A DNA stretch of 43,611 nt, from contig JAFKLG010000096.1 in assembly GCA_017304945.1 (NCBI GenBank), positions 22,069-65,679 of the forward strand, written 5' to 3'. This document shows positions 30,926 through 39,405 of this stretch, one piece after another. This DNA is from Rhodospirillales bacterium. GTDB taxonomy: Bacteria > Pseudomonadota > Alphaproteobacteria > Acetobacterales > Acetobacteraceae. The notes under the pieces were generated by a model, which saw nothing but the letters and a program-made list of their open reading frames with translations, was not told the DNA's origin and made no database searches. Within the stretch, counting starts at the first letter, position 1. Each line of letters opens with the position of its first letter. Made by a program: the position numbers and the translations under genes.

Positions 30926-31897
30926 ATGCGCATCGTGCTGATCGGCGTGTCGCACTGGCACACGCCATTCTATCTCGATCCTCTGCTCGAGCTGCCGGAC
31001 GTCGAGGTGGTCGGCGTCAGCGACCCCGATCCCGCGCGCGCCGAACCCTATGCCGCGCAGGCACGCTGCCCCGTCTTCACCGACGCGCAGGACATGTGTG
31101 CGCGCCTGCGCCCCGACTTCGTCTTCGCGCTCGGCCGCCACTGCGACATGGCGGAGACCGCGCGCTTCCTGATCGCGCAGAAGATCCCGTTCGCGATGGA
31201 GAAGCCCTGCGCGTTGACCAGCGCCGAGGCGCACGACATTGCCGCCCGCGCCGCCGCCGCCAAGCTGTTCGCCGCGGTGCCCTTCGTGATCCGCTATTCG
31301 CCGCTGCGCGACGCGATCCGCGAGATCGCTCCCGGCGAGGCGCTGCAGTATCTGAGCTTCAAGTTCGTCGGCGGCATGGTCGACCGCTATCGGGACCAGC
31401 GGGTGGAGTGGATGCTCGACCGCCGCACCGCCGGCGGCGGCGCGCTGCTCAACCTCGGCATCCATTTCATGGACCTGTGCCGCTGGCTGCTCGACGGCGC
31501 CGACCTCACCGTCACCGGCGCCGCGATCGGCAACCGCACCGCCGGCCTGTCGATCGAGGATCATGCGGCGGTGCTGCTGCAGGGCGGCGGCGCCTCCTGC
31601 CTGGTCGAGACCGGCTACCTCTACCCCGCCCCCAATTCGGTGTTCGACCTGCACTACAGCATCCGTAGCACGCGCCATCATTTCGCCGCGCGCGACGACG
31701 CTACTCTGGAAATCGTCACCGACGACCGACAGCACGCGAGCCGCGCGATGAAATTGACCAACGTCCATTTCTACCCGGTCTTCGTGCGCGACACGCTGCA
31801 ACGCCTGCGCGACGGCCGTCCACCGATCGCCGACCTGTCCGACAACGCCGCCGCGATGGACCTCGTGCAGGCGGCCTACGCCATCGGCACCCCATGA
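30926..31897 (+). CDS. Gfo/Idh/MocA-family NAD(P)-dependent oxidoreductase
   Basis: A 323-residue dehydrogenase of the Gfo/Idh/MocA family, usually acting on sugars, inositols or their derivatives. The N-terminal Rossmann domain starts MRIVLIGVSHWHTPFY, which differs from the usual GxGxxG (here GVSHWH), and includes VEVVGVSDPDPARAEPYA. K93 lies in the MEKPCALT motif typical of the family, and GGGALLNLGIHFMDLCRWLL carries the conserved histidine of the second domain. ATG 30926 follows AGGGAAGAGG. The stop overlaps the start of the EamA exporter (ATGA at 31894-31897), so the two are translationally coupled and may handle the same metabolite. The substrate is unknown. Confidence 0.88.
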   Translation: MRIVLIGVSHWHTPFYLDPLLELPDVEVVGVSDPDPARAEPYAAQARCPVFTDAQDMCARLRPDFVFALGRHCDMAETARFLIAQKIPFAMEKPCALTSAEAHDIAARAAAAKLFAAVPFVIRYSPLRDAIREIAPGEALQYLSFKFVGGMVDRYRDQRVEWMLDRRTAGGGALLNLGIHFMDLCRWLLDGADLTVTGAAIGNRTAGLSIEDHAAVLLQGGGASCLVETGYLYPAPNSVFDLHYSIRSTRHHFAARDDATLEIVTDDRQHASRAMKLTNVHFYPVFVRDTLQRLRDGRPPIADLSDNAAAMDLVQAAYAIGTP

Positions 31898-32838
31898 GCG
31901 CCACCGTCGTTCCCACTCCGATTGCCGCCGCTGCCCCGATCGGCATGAATCGCGCGCGCTGGATGTTCGCCTGCCTGTGCTTCGTCTGGGGCACCACCTG
32001 GCTCGCCATGAAGGTCGGCATCGCGACCGTGCCGCCGGGCGTGTTCGCCGGGCTGCGCTGGACCGTGGCGGGCATCGTGCTGCTGGGGATCCGTCGTGCC
32101 GCCGGGGAGATCGTGCGCCCGCCGCCCCGGCTGATCGGGCGGCTCGTGATCGTCTCGCTGCTGATGGTCACGCTGAACCAGGTGATCCAGCTCTACGGGC
32201 TGAAATACATCACCGCGGGCCTCGCCGCGGTGATCAGTTCAGCGCTGACGCCGATCGCGCTGCTGGGCTTCTCGGTGATGCTGGGGCAGGAGCGGTTCAC
32301 CCCGCGCCAGGCCGGGGCGATCGCGCTGGGCGTGGTCGGCGTGTTCGTGCTGTTCGGCCCCGCCGCGCTCGCCGGCACGCTCGACCTCTGGCAGGTGATC
32401 GGCGCCCTCGGCGTGATCATCGGCTGCCTCTGCTACTCGTTCGGCTCCGTCATGGCGCGGCCGATGATGCGCACGCTCGCCCCGGTGCAGATGGCCGGCC
32501 TCACCGACCTGATCGGCGGCGGCATCCTGCTCGCCGCCTCGCTCGCCGTGGAGCCCGGCGCGTGGGAGGCGCTGTCCTTCGACTGGGGGTGGAAGGCGTG
32601 GCTGGGCTGGCTGTATCTGCTGGTGCCGGGCGCGCTGATCTCCACCACCATGTATTTCCTGCTGGTGCGCGACTGGGGCGCGAGCAAGACCGGCACCTAC
32701 GCCTTCATCTCCCCGGTGATCGCGGTGATCGTCGGGTGCGCCTGGTTCGACGAGAAGCTGGACTGGGGCGACCTGGCCGGCATGGTGCTGATGCTGGCCG
32801 CCGCCGGGCTGGCGCTGCGGCGCCGGCCGGCGGCCTGA
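31894..32838 (+). CDS. EamA-family (DMT) transporter
   Basis: An inner-membrane protein of 314 residues with about ten transmembrane helices arranged as two EamA repeats, the layout of drug/metabolite exporters such as RhtA or YdcZ relatives. The first repeat opens FACLCFVWGTTWLAMKVGIATVPP, the second contains GALGVIIGCLCYSFGSVMARP, and the C-terminal end reads SPVIAVIVGCAWFDEKLDWGD. It overlaps the preceding oxidoreductase by four bases. The likely job is export of an amino acid or other small metabolite, but the substrate cannot be read from sequence. Confidence 0.88.
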   Translation: MSATVVPTPIAAAAPIGMNRARWMFACLCFVWGTTWLAMKVGIATVPPGVFAGLRWTVAGIVLLGIRRAAGEIVRPPPRLIGRLVIVSLLMVTLNQVIQLYGLKYITAGLAAVISSALTPIALLGFSVMLGQERFTPRQAGAIALGVVGVFVLFGPAALAGTLDLWQVIGALGVIIGCLCYSFGSVMARPMMRTLAPVQMAGLTDLIGGGILLAASLAVEPGAWEALSFDWGWKAWLGWLYLLVPGALISTTMYFLLVRDWGASKTGTYAFISPVIAVIVGCAWFDEKLDWGDLAGMVLMLAAAGLALRRRPAA

Positions 32839-32910
32839 CCTTCGGCGCGCCGACATGAACCGCGGAAGCGTTGCCAGGCTCCATTCCTGCGCCGCGACGG
32901 GAGCGCAGCC

Positions 32911-33819
32911 GTGAACATCACGAAGGTCAACGGCATCGAACTCGCCTGGGACTGTTTCGGCGCCGTCGACGCCCAGGCGATCCTGCTGATTGCCGGGCTG
33001 GGAACACAGATGATCCGCTGGAGCAGGCCGTTCTGCGAGGGCCTGGCCGCCAGCGGCCATCGCGTCATCCGCTTCGACAACCGGGATGCCGGCTGCTCGA
33101 CGCATCTGACTGCAATGGGGGCACCGGATTTCGGCGCGCTCGCATCCGTGCTGATGGCGGGAGGCCGGCCCGAGGTGCCGTACACACTCCACCAGATGGC
33201 AGAAGACGCGATCGGCCTCCTCGATGCGATCGGCGTCGCGCGGGCTCATGTCGTCGGGCGCTCGATGGGCGGCATGATCGCGCAAGTCATGGCCAGCGAT
33301 CATGCCGACCGCGTGATCTCCCTGACCTCCATGATGTCGAGCACGGGCAACCCGGCCCTGCCACAAGCCGCCCCCGATGTCCTGGCGATGATGATGCGGC
33401 CCGCGCCAGACCCAATCGAGGATTTGGAAGGCTACCTGACGGTTCGCCTGGGCTTCGCGCGCAGGATCGCCGGGCGCCGCCATCCATTCGACGAGACGGC
33501 TCACCGTGCCGTCCTTCTGGATGAGGTGCGGCGCGGCCACGATCCGAGCGGTGTCGCGCGGCAGCTCGCCGCCATGTCGGTGGCAGGCGACCGGCGGGCA
33601 CGTCTTGCGACGGTGAAGGTGCCGACGCTCGTCATCCACGGCACCGACGATCCCCTAATCCTGCCCGCCTGCGGAGAGGACACGGCGCGCGCGATCCCAG
33701 ATGCGGTCTACCTGCCGATCGAGGGCATGGGACATGACCTGCCACGCGAGTACGAGCAGACGGTCATTGAGGCGATCTGCAGCCTGACGGGACTCCGATC
33801 CCACCCAACCGGGGCCTGA
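32911..33819 (+). CDS. Alpha/beta-fold hydrolase
   Basis: A 302-residue cytoplasmic alpha/beta hydrolase. The nucleophile S118 sits in the elbow VGRSMGGMIAQ, the acid is probably in IHGTDDPLI, and the histidine in GMGHDLP. IRFDNRDAGCSTHL near residue 55 is the oxyanion-side motif of the family. The start is GTG 32911 (MNITKVNGIELAWDCFG) with GGGAGC upstream; no ATG fits. The gene stands alone between the EamA exporter and the convergent SDR gene. The substrate, an ester, lactone or epoxide, is not predictable. Base composition is slightly less extreme than in its neighbours. Confidence 0.86.
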   Translation: MNITKVNGIELAWDCFGAVDAQAILLIAGLGTQMIRWSRPFCEGLAASGHRVIRFDNRDAGCSTHLTAMGAPDFGALASVLMAGGRPEVPYTLHQMAEDAIGLLDAIGVARAHVVGRSMGGMIAQVMASDHADRVISLTSMMSSTGNPALPQAAPDVLAMMMRPAPDPIEDLEGYLTVRLGFARRIAGRRHPFDETAHRAVLLDEVRRGHDPSGVARQLAAMSVAGDRRARLATVKVPTLVIHGTDDPLILPACGEDTARAIPDAVYLPIEGMGHDLPREYEQTVIEAICSLTGLRSHPTGA

Positions 33820-33952
33820 TCGCCCGCTTGGCTGGCGAGCGGCGTAGGCGTGCGTGTGGGGAGCGCTGGGCGACCCGGCCGAACCAGCCCTGGCGCGTTC
33901 CGGGTGAGGATCGCGAGACGGGGCCCACCGTGCGGTGCTGGCCGCGGTCGCC

Positions 33953-34651
33953 CTACCAGGGGATCTCCTCGCCCCTGTAGTCGAGGTAGCGGTGTTCGTG
34001 GCGGCCCGCCTCCCGCGTCATCACGTCCACCATGCCGCGCGCGCTGTCCTCCACGCTGACCGCGGCGCTGGGGCCGCCCATGTCGGTGCGCACCCAGCCC
34101 GGATGCAGCGTCAGCAGCGTCAGCCGTCGCCCCGACATCTCCACCCATAGCCCGCGGGTCAGCGAGTTCAGCGCCGCCTTGCTCGCGCGATACAGCTCAT
34201 GCCCGCCGGTGTTGCCGGCGACGCTGCCCATCACCGAACTGGTGAAGGCGAGCACCCCTTCCCGCGGCACCAGCCGGTCCAGCAGATGCCGCGCGAGCCG
34301 GATCGGCGCGATGGCATTGGTGAACATCAGCGCGCCGATTTCCTCGGCGGTCGCCTTGTCGGCGCTGCGATGCGCCGGACCGGAGACGCCGGCATTCACC
34401 AGCGCCAGGCCCAGCTTGCGATCGCCGAGCCGCGTGGCGAAGGCGTCGAGCTGGGCGGGGTCGTTCATGTCGAGCGGGCGGATCGTCACCCGGTTCGGAT
34501 GCGACGCGGCGAGCGCGATCAGGTCGGTCGCCTCGGCCGGGCGCCGCGCCGTCGCGATCACATCCCAGCCACGCGACAGCAGCTCCTTCACGACCCCGAG
34601 GCCGATGCCGCGATTGGCCCCGACCACCAGCGCGATTGGGTTGTCGGCCAT
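33953..34651 (-). CDS. Short-chain dehydrogenase/reductase
   Basis: A 232-residue classical SDR using NAD(P)H. The cofactor motif is VVGANRGIGLGV at the N-terminus, NAG lies in LALVNAGVSGP, and the catalytic residues are S138/S139 (FTSSVMG), Y154 and K158 (LYRASKAALN). ATG 34651 is preferred because AAGGAG lies eight bases upstream; an ATG at 34675 would overlap the end of the quinone-oxidoreductase gene. The two genes are 20 bases apart in the same direction and probably form an operon of carbonyl/quinone reductases. The substrate is unknown. Confidence 0.9.
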   Translation of the reverse strand: MADNPIALVVGANRGIGLGVVKELLSRGWDVIATARRPAEATDLIALAASHPNRVTIRPLDMNDPAQLDAFATRLGDRKLGLALVNAGVSGPAHRSADKATAEEIGALMFTNAIAPIRLARHLLDRLVPREGVLAFTSSVMGSVAGNTGGHELYRASKAALNSLTRGLWVEMSGRRLTLLTLHPGWVRTDMGGPSAAVSVEDSARGMVDVMTREAGRHEHRYLDYRGEEIPW

Positions 34652-34671
34652 CTTCTGCTCCTTCCCCAGGC

Positions 34672-35658
34672 TCACCGCGCGCAGTCCAGCACGACCGTGC
34701 CCACCTTGTCGCCCCGCTCCACCGCCTCATGCGCCGCGGCGGCCTCGAACAAGGGGAAGCGGGCGGCGACGGACATGATCCGGCCGGGCGTCGCGCTCCA
34801 GCGCGCGAGGTCGGCCTGCGCCCGGCGCCGGCTCTCCTGCGGGCTGGTCGGCAGCACCATCCCGAACAGCGACAGGTTCTTCTGCATCAGCAGCCGCAGG
34901 TCCACCGGCGGCGTGCGCGCGCCGTTGGTGGCGTAGTAGGCGATGGAGCCGTTGTCGCGCACGCTGGCGAGCACCGCGGCGAGATTGCCGCCGAGGTCGA
35001 CGTCGACGACATGATCCACGCCGGCGCCGCGGGTGATCTCGCGCACCCGGGCGGCCACGTCCTCCCGCCGGTAATCGATCACATGCGCGGCGCCGCCCGC
35101 GCGGGCCCGCGCCGCCTTCTCCGCGGAGCTGACGGTCGCGATCACCTCCGCGCCCGCCCAGGATGCGAGCTGCACCGCGTAGTGCCCGACCGCGCCGGCG
35201 CCGCCGGTCACCAGCACCACGCGGCCCTGCACCGGCCCGGCCACGAACACGCAGCGATGCGCGGTCATGGCGGGAATGCCCAGCGTGGCGCCCTCGGCGA
35301 AGGAGACGTGGTCGGGCAACGGCGTGACCAGGCTGGCGTCGAGCGCGATGTATTCGCAGCCGGTGCCCATCCACCGCCCGTTGCGCTGGCCGTTGTAGAG
35401 CCAGACCCGCCGGCCGACCCAGTCTTCCGCCACCCCCGGCCCCACCCGGTCGATCGTGCCCGCCCCATCGCTGCTGGGGATCACACGGGCGTATTCCATC
35501 GGTGCCGCGCCACCGCGGCGATACGTGTCCGAGGGGTTGATGCCGGCGGCCTCCAGCCGGACCCGCACCTGCCCCAGTTGCGGCCCCGGCGTGGGCAGTT
35601 CCCCGGTCTGCAGCACCGCGCGCGCCGGCCCCTGCCGATCGTACCAGACTGCCCGCAT
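34672..35658 (-). CDS. NADPH:quinone oxidoreductase-like MDR protein
   Basis: A 328-residue medium-chain dehydrogenase/reductase. There is a GroES-like N-terminal domain (MRAVWYDRQGPARAVLQTGE, GINPSDTYRRGG) and a Rossmann domain with GGAGAVGHYAVQLASWAGAEVIATVSS. The zinc-ligand GHE motif of alcohol dehydrogenases is absent, which points to the quinone-oxidoreductase branch. ATG 35658 is chosen for the GGGGGAGG upstream; the frame extends 100 codons further but that part is compositionally a chance reading. It is divergent from the GFA-family gene across about 200 bases and precedes the SDR gene. Confidence 0.9.
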   Translation of the reverse strand: MRAVWYDRQGPARAVLQTGELPTPGPQLGQVRVRLEAAGINPSDTYRRGGAAPMEYARVIPSSDGAGTIDRVGPGVAEDWVGRRVWLYNGQRNGRWMGTGCEYIALDASLVTPLPDHVSFAEGATLGIPAMTAHRCVFVAGPVQGRVVLVTGGAGAVGHYAVQLASWAGAEVIATVSSAEKAARARAGGAAHVIDYRREDVAARVREITRGAGVDHVVDVDLGGNLAAVLASVRDNGSIAYYATNGARTPPVDLRLLMQKNLSLFGMVLPTSPQESRRRAQADLARWSATPGRIMSVAARFPLFEAAAAHEAVERGDKVGTVVLDCAR

Positions 35659-35856
35659 GGATCGCCTCCCCCTGGTCTGTTGCCGGCACCATACCGGCGG
35701 GCCGGCGCGCCGCCGAGGGGCCGGCCCGGGATGACCCCGGGGGCGAGGCGGGCGGGGGCGGCCTCGGCAGGGCGGCCAGCCCGGGCACGGCCCGGTCTTA
35801 ACAGCCGCGCCGGCATCCTTCACGCTTGGCCGCGACCCCGCTGCTGGAGGCCAGGA

Positions 35857-36357
35857 ATGCCCGCGACCGACCGACACCCCGTGCTGAGCGGCGGCTGCCA
35901 ATGCGGCGCCGTGCGCTACGCCTTGTCCGCGATGCCGGACAAGGTCGGGATCTGCCATTGCCGGATGTGCCAGAAGGCGGTGGGCGGCCCGTTCTTCGCC
36001 TGGGCAGGCCTACCGGCCGGCGACCTCACCTGGACGCGCGGTCGGCCCGCGACCTTCCGTAGCTCCTCAACGGCGGAGCGCGGCTTCTGTGCCGCCTGCG
36101 GCACCCCACTCACCTTCCGCTACCTGACGCGGCCGGACGCGATCGACATTTCGCTGGGCAGCCTCGACCGGCCCGAGGCGGTGACGCCGACCCATGTGAT
36201 GGGGATCGAGAGCCGGCTCGGGTGGTGCGCGGCGGTGTTGCCGGAGGCGCAGGGGGTGGAGACGGGGGCGGTCGATCCGCCGGAGGACCTGGCCACGCTG
36301 GTCAACCGGCAGCATCCGGATCACGACACGGGAGCCGACTGGCGACCGCCGGCCTGA
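35857..36357 (+). CDS. GFA (CENP-V/GFA domain) family protein
   Basis: A 166-residue zinc-binding protein of the glutathione-dependent formaldehyde-activating (GFA) family. Cysteine ligands are seen in SGGCQCGAVRYA, ICHCRMCQKA and FCAACGTPLTF, the pattern of two zinc sites. WAGLPAGDLTWTRGRP and DISLGSLDRPEAVTP are conserved blocks. The family name comes from Gfa, but most members have unknown activity, so formaldehyde chemistry should not be assumed. ATG 35857 follows GGAGG. It is divergent from the quinone oxidoreductase and convergent with the small ATPase-like gene, 17 bases away. Confidence 0.9.
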   Translation: MPATDRHPVLSGGCQCGAVRYALSAMPDKVGICHCRMCQKAVGGPFFAWAGLPAGDLTWTRGRPATFRSSSTAERGFCAACGTPLTFRYLTRPDAIDISLGSLDRPEAVTPTHVMGIESRLGWCAAVLPEAQGVETGAVDPPEDLATLVNRQHPDHDTGADWRPPA

Positions 36358-36374
36358 CGGCTCCGCGGGGGAGG

Positions 36375-36962
36375 TCAGATTGCCGAACTGACGCGTGGCA
36401 GCAGGGCTTCCTCGACGCGGGGCCGTTGCCACGCCGGGGCCGGGGCTTCCCCGCCGGCGGGCACGCGCAGCACGACGGTGCTGCCGTTGCCGGCCACGGC
36501 GGCACGGGGCGCGAGCCCCGGGATCAGGCCTTCGCCCGGCACGTCGAGCGCACAGCCTTGCGCGCCGAGCTGATCGGCGACCGGGCGGAGGCTCGCGAGC
36601 AGATCCGCCCGCGCGCGGGGTGTGCCGTCGTCGAGCACCACGATCTCCAGCACGCTGCCGATGCGTTGGCCGGTGACCAGCACGGCGCCGCCGGCGGCTC
36701 GGCCGATGGCGCCGATCAGCACGGCGCGGATCGCGTCCTGCAGCACGGCGGCCGGGGTGGCGACGTTCAGCGCCTCGGGCATCACCACTTCGACCTGGAC
36801 CAGCCGCAGGGCGGCCATGGATTCCAGCTCGCCCAACACCGTCAGGACGGAGCCACGCAGATCATGCGTGGCACGAGGGTCGCGCCCATCGCGCCGGGGT
36901 TCGGGGATCGCCACCGGATCGGGAGCGGCCCGACGGGAGCGAAAGAGTGTTCGCATCAGCAT
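36375..36962 (-). CDS. Small protein with faint HATPase-like features, unrecognised
   Basis: A 195-residue protein I do not recognise with certainty. The order of segments resembles a histidine-kinase ATPase domain without its DHp helix pair: DLRGSVLTVLGELESMAAL, then LQDAIRAVLIGAIGRAAGG where an N-box would be but with no conserved asparagine, then VLEIVVLDDGTPRARADLL at a G1-like position, and a final strand GNGSTVVLRVPAGGE. It lacks a signal peptide and membrane segments, so it is probably cytoplasmic. ATG 36962 and the ATG two codons later are both possible, and no clear ribosome binding site is seen. It is divergent from the GGDEF-like gene. It could be a degenerate kinase partner, a phosphotransferase-like protein, or unrelated. 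Confidence 0.55.
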   Translation of the reverse strand: MLMRTLFRSRRAAPDPVAIPEPRRDGRDPRATHDLRGSVLTVLGELESMAALRLVQVEVVMPEALNVATPAAVLQDAIRAVLIGAIGRAAGGAVLVTGQRIGSVLEIVVLDDGTPRARADLLASLRPVADQLGAQGCALDVPGEGLIPGLAPRAAVAGNGSTVVLRVPAGGEAPAPAWQRPRVEEALLPRVSSAI

Positions 36963-37269
36963 GATCTTGATTGCAGAATGTCAATCAGTTGCGCCCGATG
37001 CAAGAGATCAGTGCCTACCAAGGTAATATCGTGCTCGGCGCCGTCGCAGGGATGCATCAATCGCGGGGACGCACCATATCGGATTCCCGCCGCATGGCGG
37101 ATCGTCGGCTCGCGCATCAAGACATCACCTCGGACCGTTTCCTTTTCATGCACGACGTTATCCTGTCACGCTCCCGTTCCGGCTGCCCGGCCGCGTCGCC
37201 GGCGGGCGGATCACATGGCCGTCATCGCCATGCGGCGTCCCCCACGATCGGGCGAAAGCCCTGTCCGTG
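36963..37269. other. 307-base divergent intergenic region, less GC-rich
   Basis: No convincing gene is present. An open frame of 99 codons at 36971-37270 has no ribosome binding site and ends in chance-like sequence. The first 200 bases are visibly richer in A and T than the surrounding genes. TGATTG (36968-36973) and CAATCA (36982-36987) form a 6-bp inverted repeat just outside the minus-strand gene, and TAATAT at 37027 resembles a -10 box without a clear -35 partner. The region presumably holds both promoters of the divergent signalling genes. Confidence 0.5.
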
Positions 37270-38172
37270 ATGACGGAGATAGCCCCCTCGCCGTCCGCCA
37301 CCTGGATCGGCAATGCCCTGCACGCATTGCGCAAGGCCGCCGAACTGGAAGGCGTGGCGGTGCTGGAAGCGTCGGGCCCGGAGGGAGAGCTCAGGATCCT
37401 CTACGAGGCCGGATTGGGCGGGGTCGAGATCATGCCGACGGCGGACGCGATGCTGCAGCGCCAGGTGCGCGGCCGATCCCACCAGCGGGGCGCCGACCGG
37501 CGGCCGGTCATGATCTACCCATGGGAGCTGACGCCAGGCCGGCCCGGTGCCCTGGCGCTATGGCGGATGCCGGGCACCCGCGCCTGGGAAACGCGCGACC
37601 ATACGCTTGCGGCGAGTGCCGGCTGCCTGTTGTACCACATGCTGGCGCACGCGCCGGCCGAGAACGGGATCGACCGCCTGACCGGCCTGCCCAACCGCCC
37701 CTACTTCCTCGCCGAGGTCGACCGCCACATCGAACGCCTTCAGGCCGACGGCCTGCCCGGCACGATCGTGCAGGTCGATTTCGACGAACTGCATCGGATC
37801 ACCGATATCTACGGCCGCGCCGCCGGCGACTGGGTGCTGACCCGCACCGCGTTCCTGCTGCGCGCGATGGTGCGCCCGGGCGATCTGGTTGCGCGGGTCG
37901 GCACCGATGCCTTCGCGCTGTGGCTGGCCGGGATGGACCACCTGACCGCGGCGGAGCGGGCCGAAAGCCTGCAGGAACGCCGGTTGATGCTGCCCGAGAC
38001 GTTCACCGCCGGCGCACCGGTGCGGCAGACCTTCTCGATCGGGATCGCGGCGCGCGAGTTCGGGATCGAGGAGACGGCGGACCAGCTGTTGCAGCGCGCC
38101 GCCGCCGCTGCGCTCGAGGTCAGGCGGGGCGGTGGCTCCGGGTGGCGGGTGGCGGCCTCCTCGCACGAGTGA
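37270..38172 (+). CDS. Degenerate GGDEF-domain protein (GTDAF)
   Basis: A 300-residue soluble protein. Residues about 10-125 form a GAF-like sensory region, followed by a GGDEF-fold domain beginning DRLTGLPNRPYFLAEVDRHI. The substrate-binding segment reads VDFDELHRITDIYGRAAGD where active cyclases have DxDxFKxxND, and the signature loop is GTDAF (211-215) in place of GGDEF, so the catalytic glutamate is missing. Diguanylate cyclase activity is unlikely; binding of c-di-GMP or GTP, or a scaffold role, is possible. No EAL domain is present. ATG 37270 is chosen; a GTG directly before it is equally possible. It is divergent from the small ATPase-like gene. Confidence 0.83.
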   Translation: MTEIAPSPSATWIGNALHALRKAAELEGVAVLEASGPEGELRILYEAGLGGVEIMPTADAMLQRQVRGRSHQRGADRRPVMIYPWELTPGRPGALALWRMPGTRAWETRDHTLAASAGCLLYHMLAHAPAENGIDRLTGLPNRPYFLAEVDRHIERLQADGLPGTIVQVDFDELHRITDIYGRAAGDWVLTRTAFLLRAMVRPGDLVARVGTDAFALWLAGMDHLTAAERAESLQERRLMLPETFTAGAPVRQTFSIGIAAREFGIEETADQLLQRAAAAALEVRRGGGSGWRVAASSHE

Positions 38173-38178
38173 GCCGTC

Positions 38179-38195
38179 CGGCCGACCGTCGGCCG
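38179..38195 (+). terminator. Hairpin after the GGDEF-like gene
   Basis: CGGCCGA (38179-38185) and TCGGCCG (38189-38195) form a 7-bp stem with a three-base loop, seven bases beyond the stop codon. There is no T-run. It is the only secondary-structure candidate separating this gene from ppx. Confidence 0.35.
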
Positions 38196-38319
38196 ATATC
38201 GAGGGGGCCGGTCCCTGACGGGGAATCTCGCCCTGCCCTGCTCACGTGCATTCTCCGCAAGCCGTCAGCTTCCCCGCATTCCGCGCTTGCCCGGCCCGGC
38301 CAGGGGGGATGACAATGAA

Positions 38320-39405
38320 ATGATGATGCAGCGGCAGGGCCCATACGCGGATCATCCGGCCGCCCCGCGGGCGGATCAGGTGCGCCGGTTCTCCGGCCCG
38401 GCCTTCGCCGCGCTCGACCTCGGGACCAACAATTGCCGCATGCTGGTCGGTGCGCCGTCCGGCGACGGGTTCCGCGTGCTCGACAGTTTCTCCCGCATCG
38501 TCCGGCTGGGTGAAGGGCTGCACCACACCGGGTGCCTCTCGCCCCATGCGATGGACCGAGCGGTGGCCGCGCTGCAGGCCTGCGCCGCGCGGCTCGAGCG
38601 GCGACCGGTGCGACGCGTTCGCGCGATCGCCACCGAAGCCTGCCGCCGCGCGGCCAACGGGCGGGAATTCCTGGCGCGGGTGAAGGCGGAAACCGGGCTC
38701 GAGGTCGGCGTGATCTCCACCCGGGAGGAAGCCGAACTCGCCCTCGAATCCTGCGCCCCGCTGCTCGCCCAGGGCGCCCCGCCGGAAAGCCGTCGCGCGC
38801 TGCTGTTCGACATCGGCGGCGGCTCCACCGAACTCGCCTGGGTGCGGCTGTCGGAGTCCGGCCCCGCCCTGATCGGCTACGACTCGCTGCCGATCGGCGT
38901 CGTGACCCTGGCGGAGCGCTGGGGCGACGCAGGGTTCAGCGCCGAGGGGTTCGCCGCGATGGTGGACGATGTCGCGGAGCGGCTCGCCACTTTCGAATCG
39001 ATCCACTGCATCGGCCACGAGATCCGCAACGGCGGCGTCCGGCTGCTCGGCACCAGCGGGACCGTCACCACCCTGGCCGGCGTCGCGCTCGGGCTGCAGC
39101 GCTATCGCCGCCCGCTGGTGGACGGTGTCGCGCTGCCCGCGGCGGAGGCGGCCCGCGCGGTCGCCAGTCTGCACGCGATGGGCCGCGACGGGCTGATGCT
39201 GCACCCCTGCGTCGGGCCGGAGCGCGTTGATTTCGTGCTGCCCGGCTGTGCCGTGTTCGCGGCCATCACCCGGCTCTGGCCCGCCGCCGAGATCATCGTC
39301 GCCGATCGCGGCCTGCGCGAAGGCATGCTGCTGCGGATGATCCGGGCCGACCGGATGCGCCATGCGCGGGTGCCGCGCGGACCGGAACCGCGGGCCCGCG
39401 CATGA
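38320..39405 (+). CDS. Ppx/GppA family exopolyphosphatase
   Basis: A 361-residue member of the Ppx/GppA phosphatase family, acting on polyphosphate or on pppGpp. It has the ASKHA-fold phosphate loops FAALDLGTNNCRMLVG at the N-terminus and LLFDIGGGSTELAWVRL near residue 165, plus ATEACRRAANGREFL and LLGTSGTVTTLAGVAL. It is shorter than E. coli Ppx or GppA (about 500 residues) and lacks their C-terminal HD-like domain, as is usual for the alphaproteobacterial short form. Three consecutive ATG codons at 38320 mark the start, after CAGGGGGG. The stop overlaps the rlmE start (ATGA at 39402-39405). Confidence 0.92.
   Translation: MMMQRQGPYADHPAAPRADQVRRFSGPAFAALDLGTNNCRMLVGAPSGDGFRVLDSFSRIVRLGEGLHHTGCLSPHAMDRAVAALQACAARLERRPVRRVRAIATEACRRAANGREFLARVKAETGLEVGVISTREEAELALESCAPLLAQGAPPESRRALLFDIGGGSTELAWVRLSESGPALIGYDSLPIGVVTLAERWGDAGFSAEGFAAMVDDVAERLATFESIHCIGHEIRNGGVRLLGTSGTVTTLAGVALGLQRYRRPLVDGVALPAAEAARAVASLHAMGRDGLMLHPCVGPERVDFVLPGCAVFAAITRLWPAAEIIVADRGLREGMLLRMIRADRMRHARVPRGPEPRARA

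Noticed and set aside
35659..35958. 100-codon N-terminal extension of the quinone oxidoreductase
   Set aside because: Compositionally random, crosses the divergent promoter region, and the internal ATG at 35658 has a strong ribosome binding site and a family-typical N-terminus.
35857..36357. Naming the GFA-family gene as a formaldehyde detoxification enzyme
   Set aside because: The family name is historical; neither S-hydroxymethylglutathione dehydrogenase nor esterase genes are nearby, so the activity is not supported.
36956..37153. A 65-codon minus-strand frame in the same region
   Set aside because: It overlaps the start of the ATPase-like gene and its promoter region and shows no family features.
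36971..37270. A 99-codon frame filling the divergent intergenic region
   Set aside because: No ribosome binding site, no recognisable motif, and its second half is low-complexity Ser/Arg/Pro sequence that ends at the start of the GGDEF-like gene.
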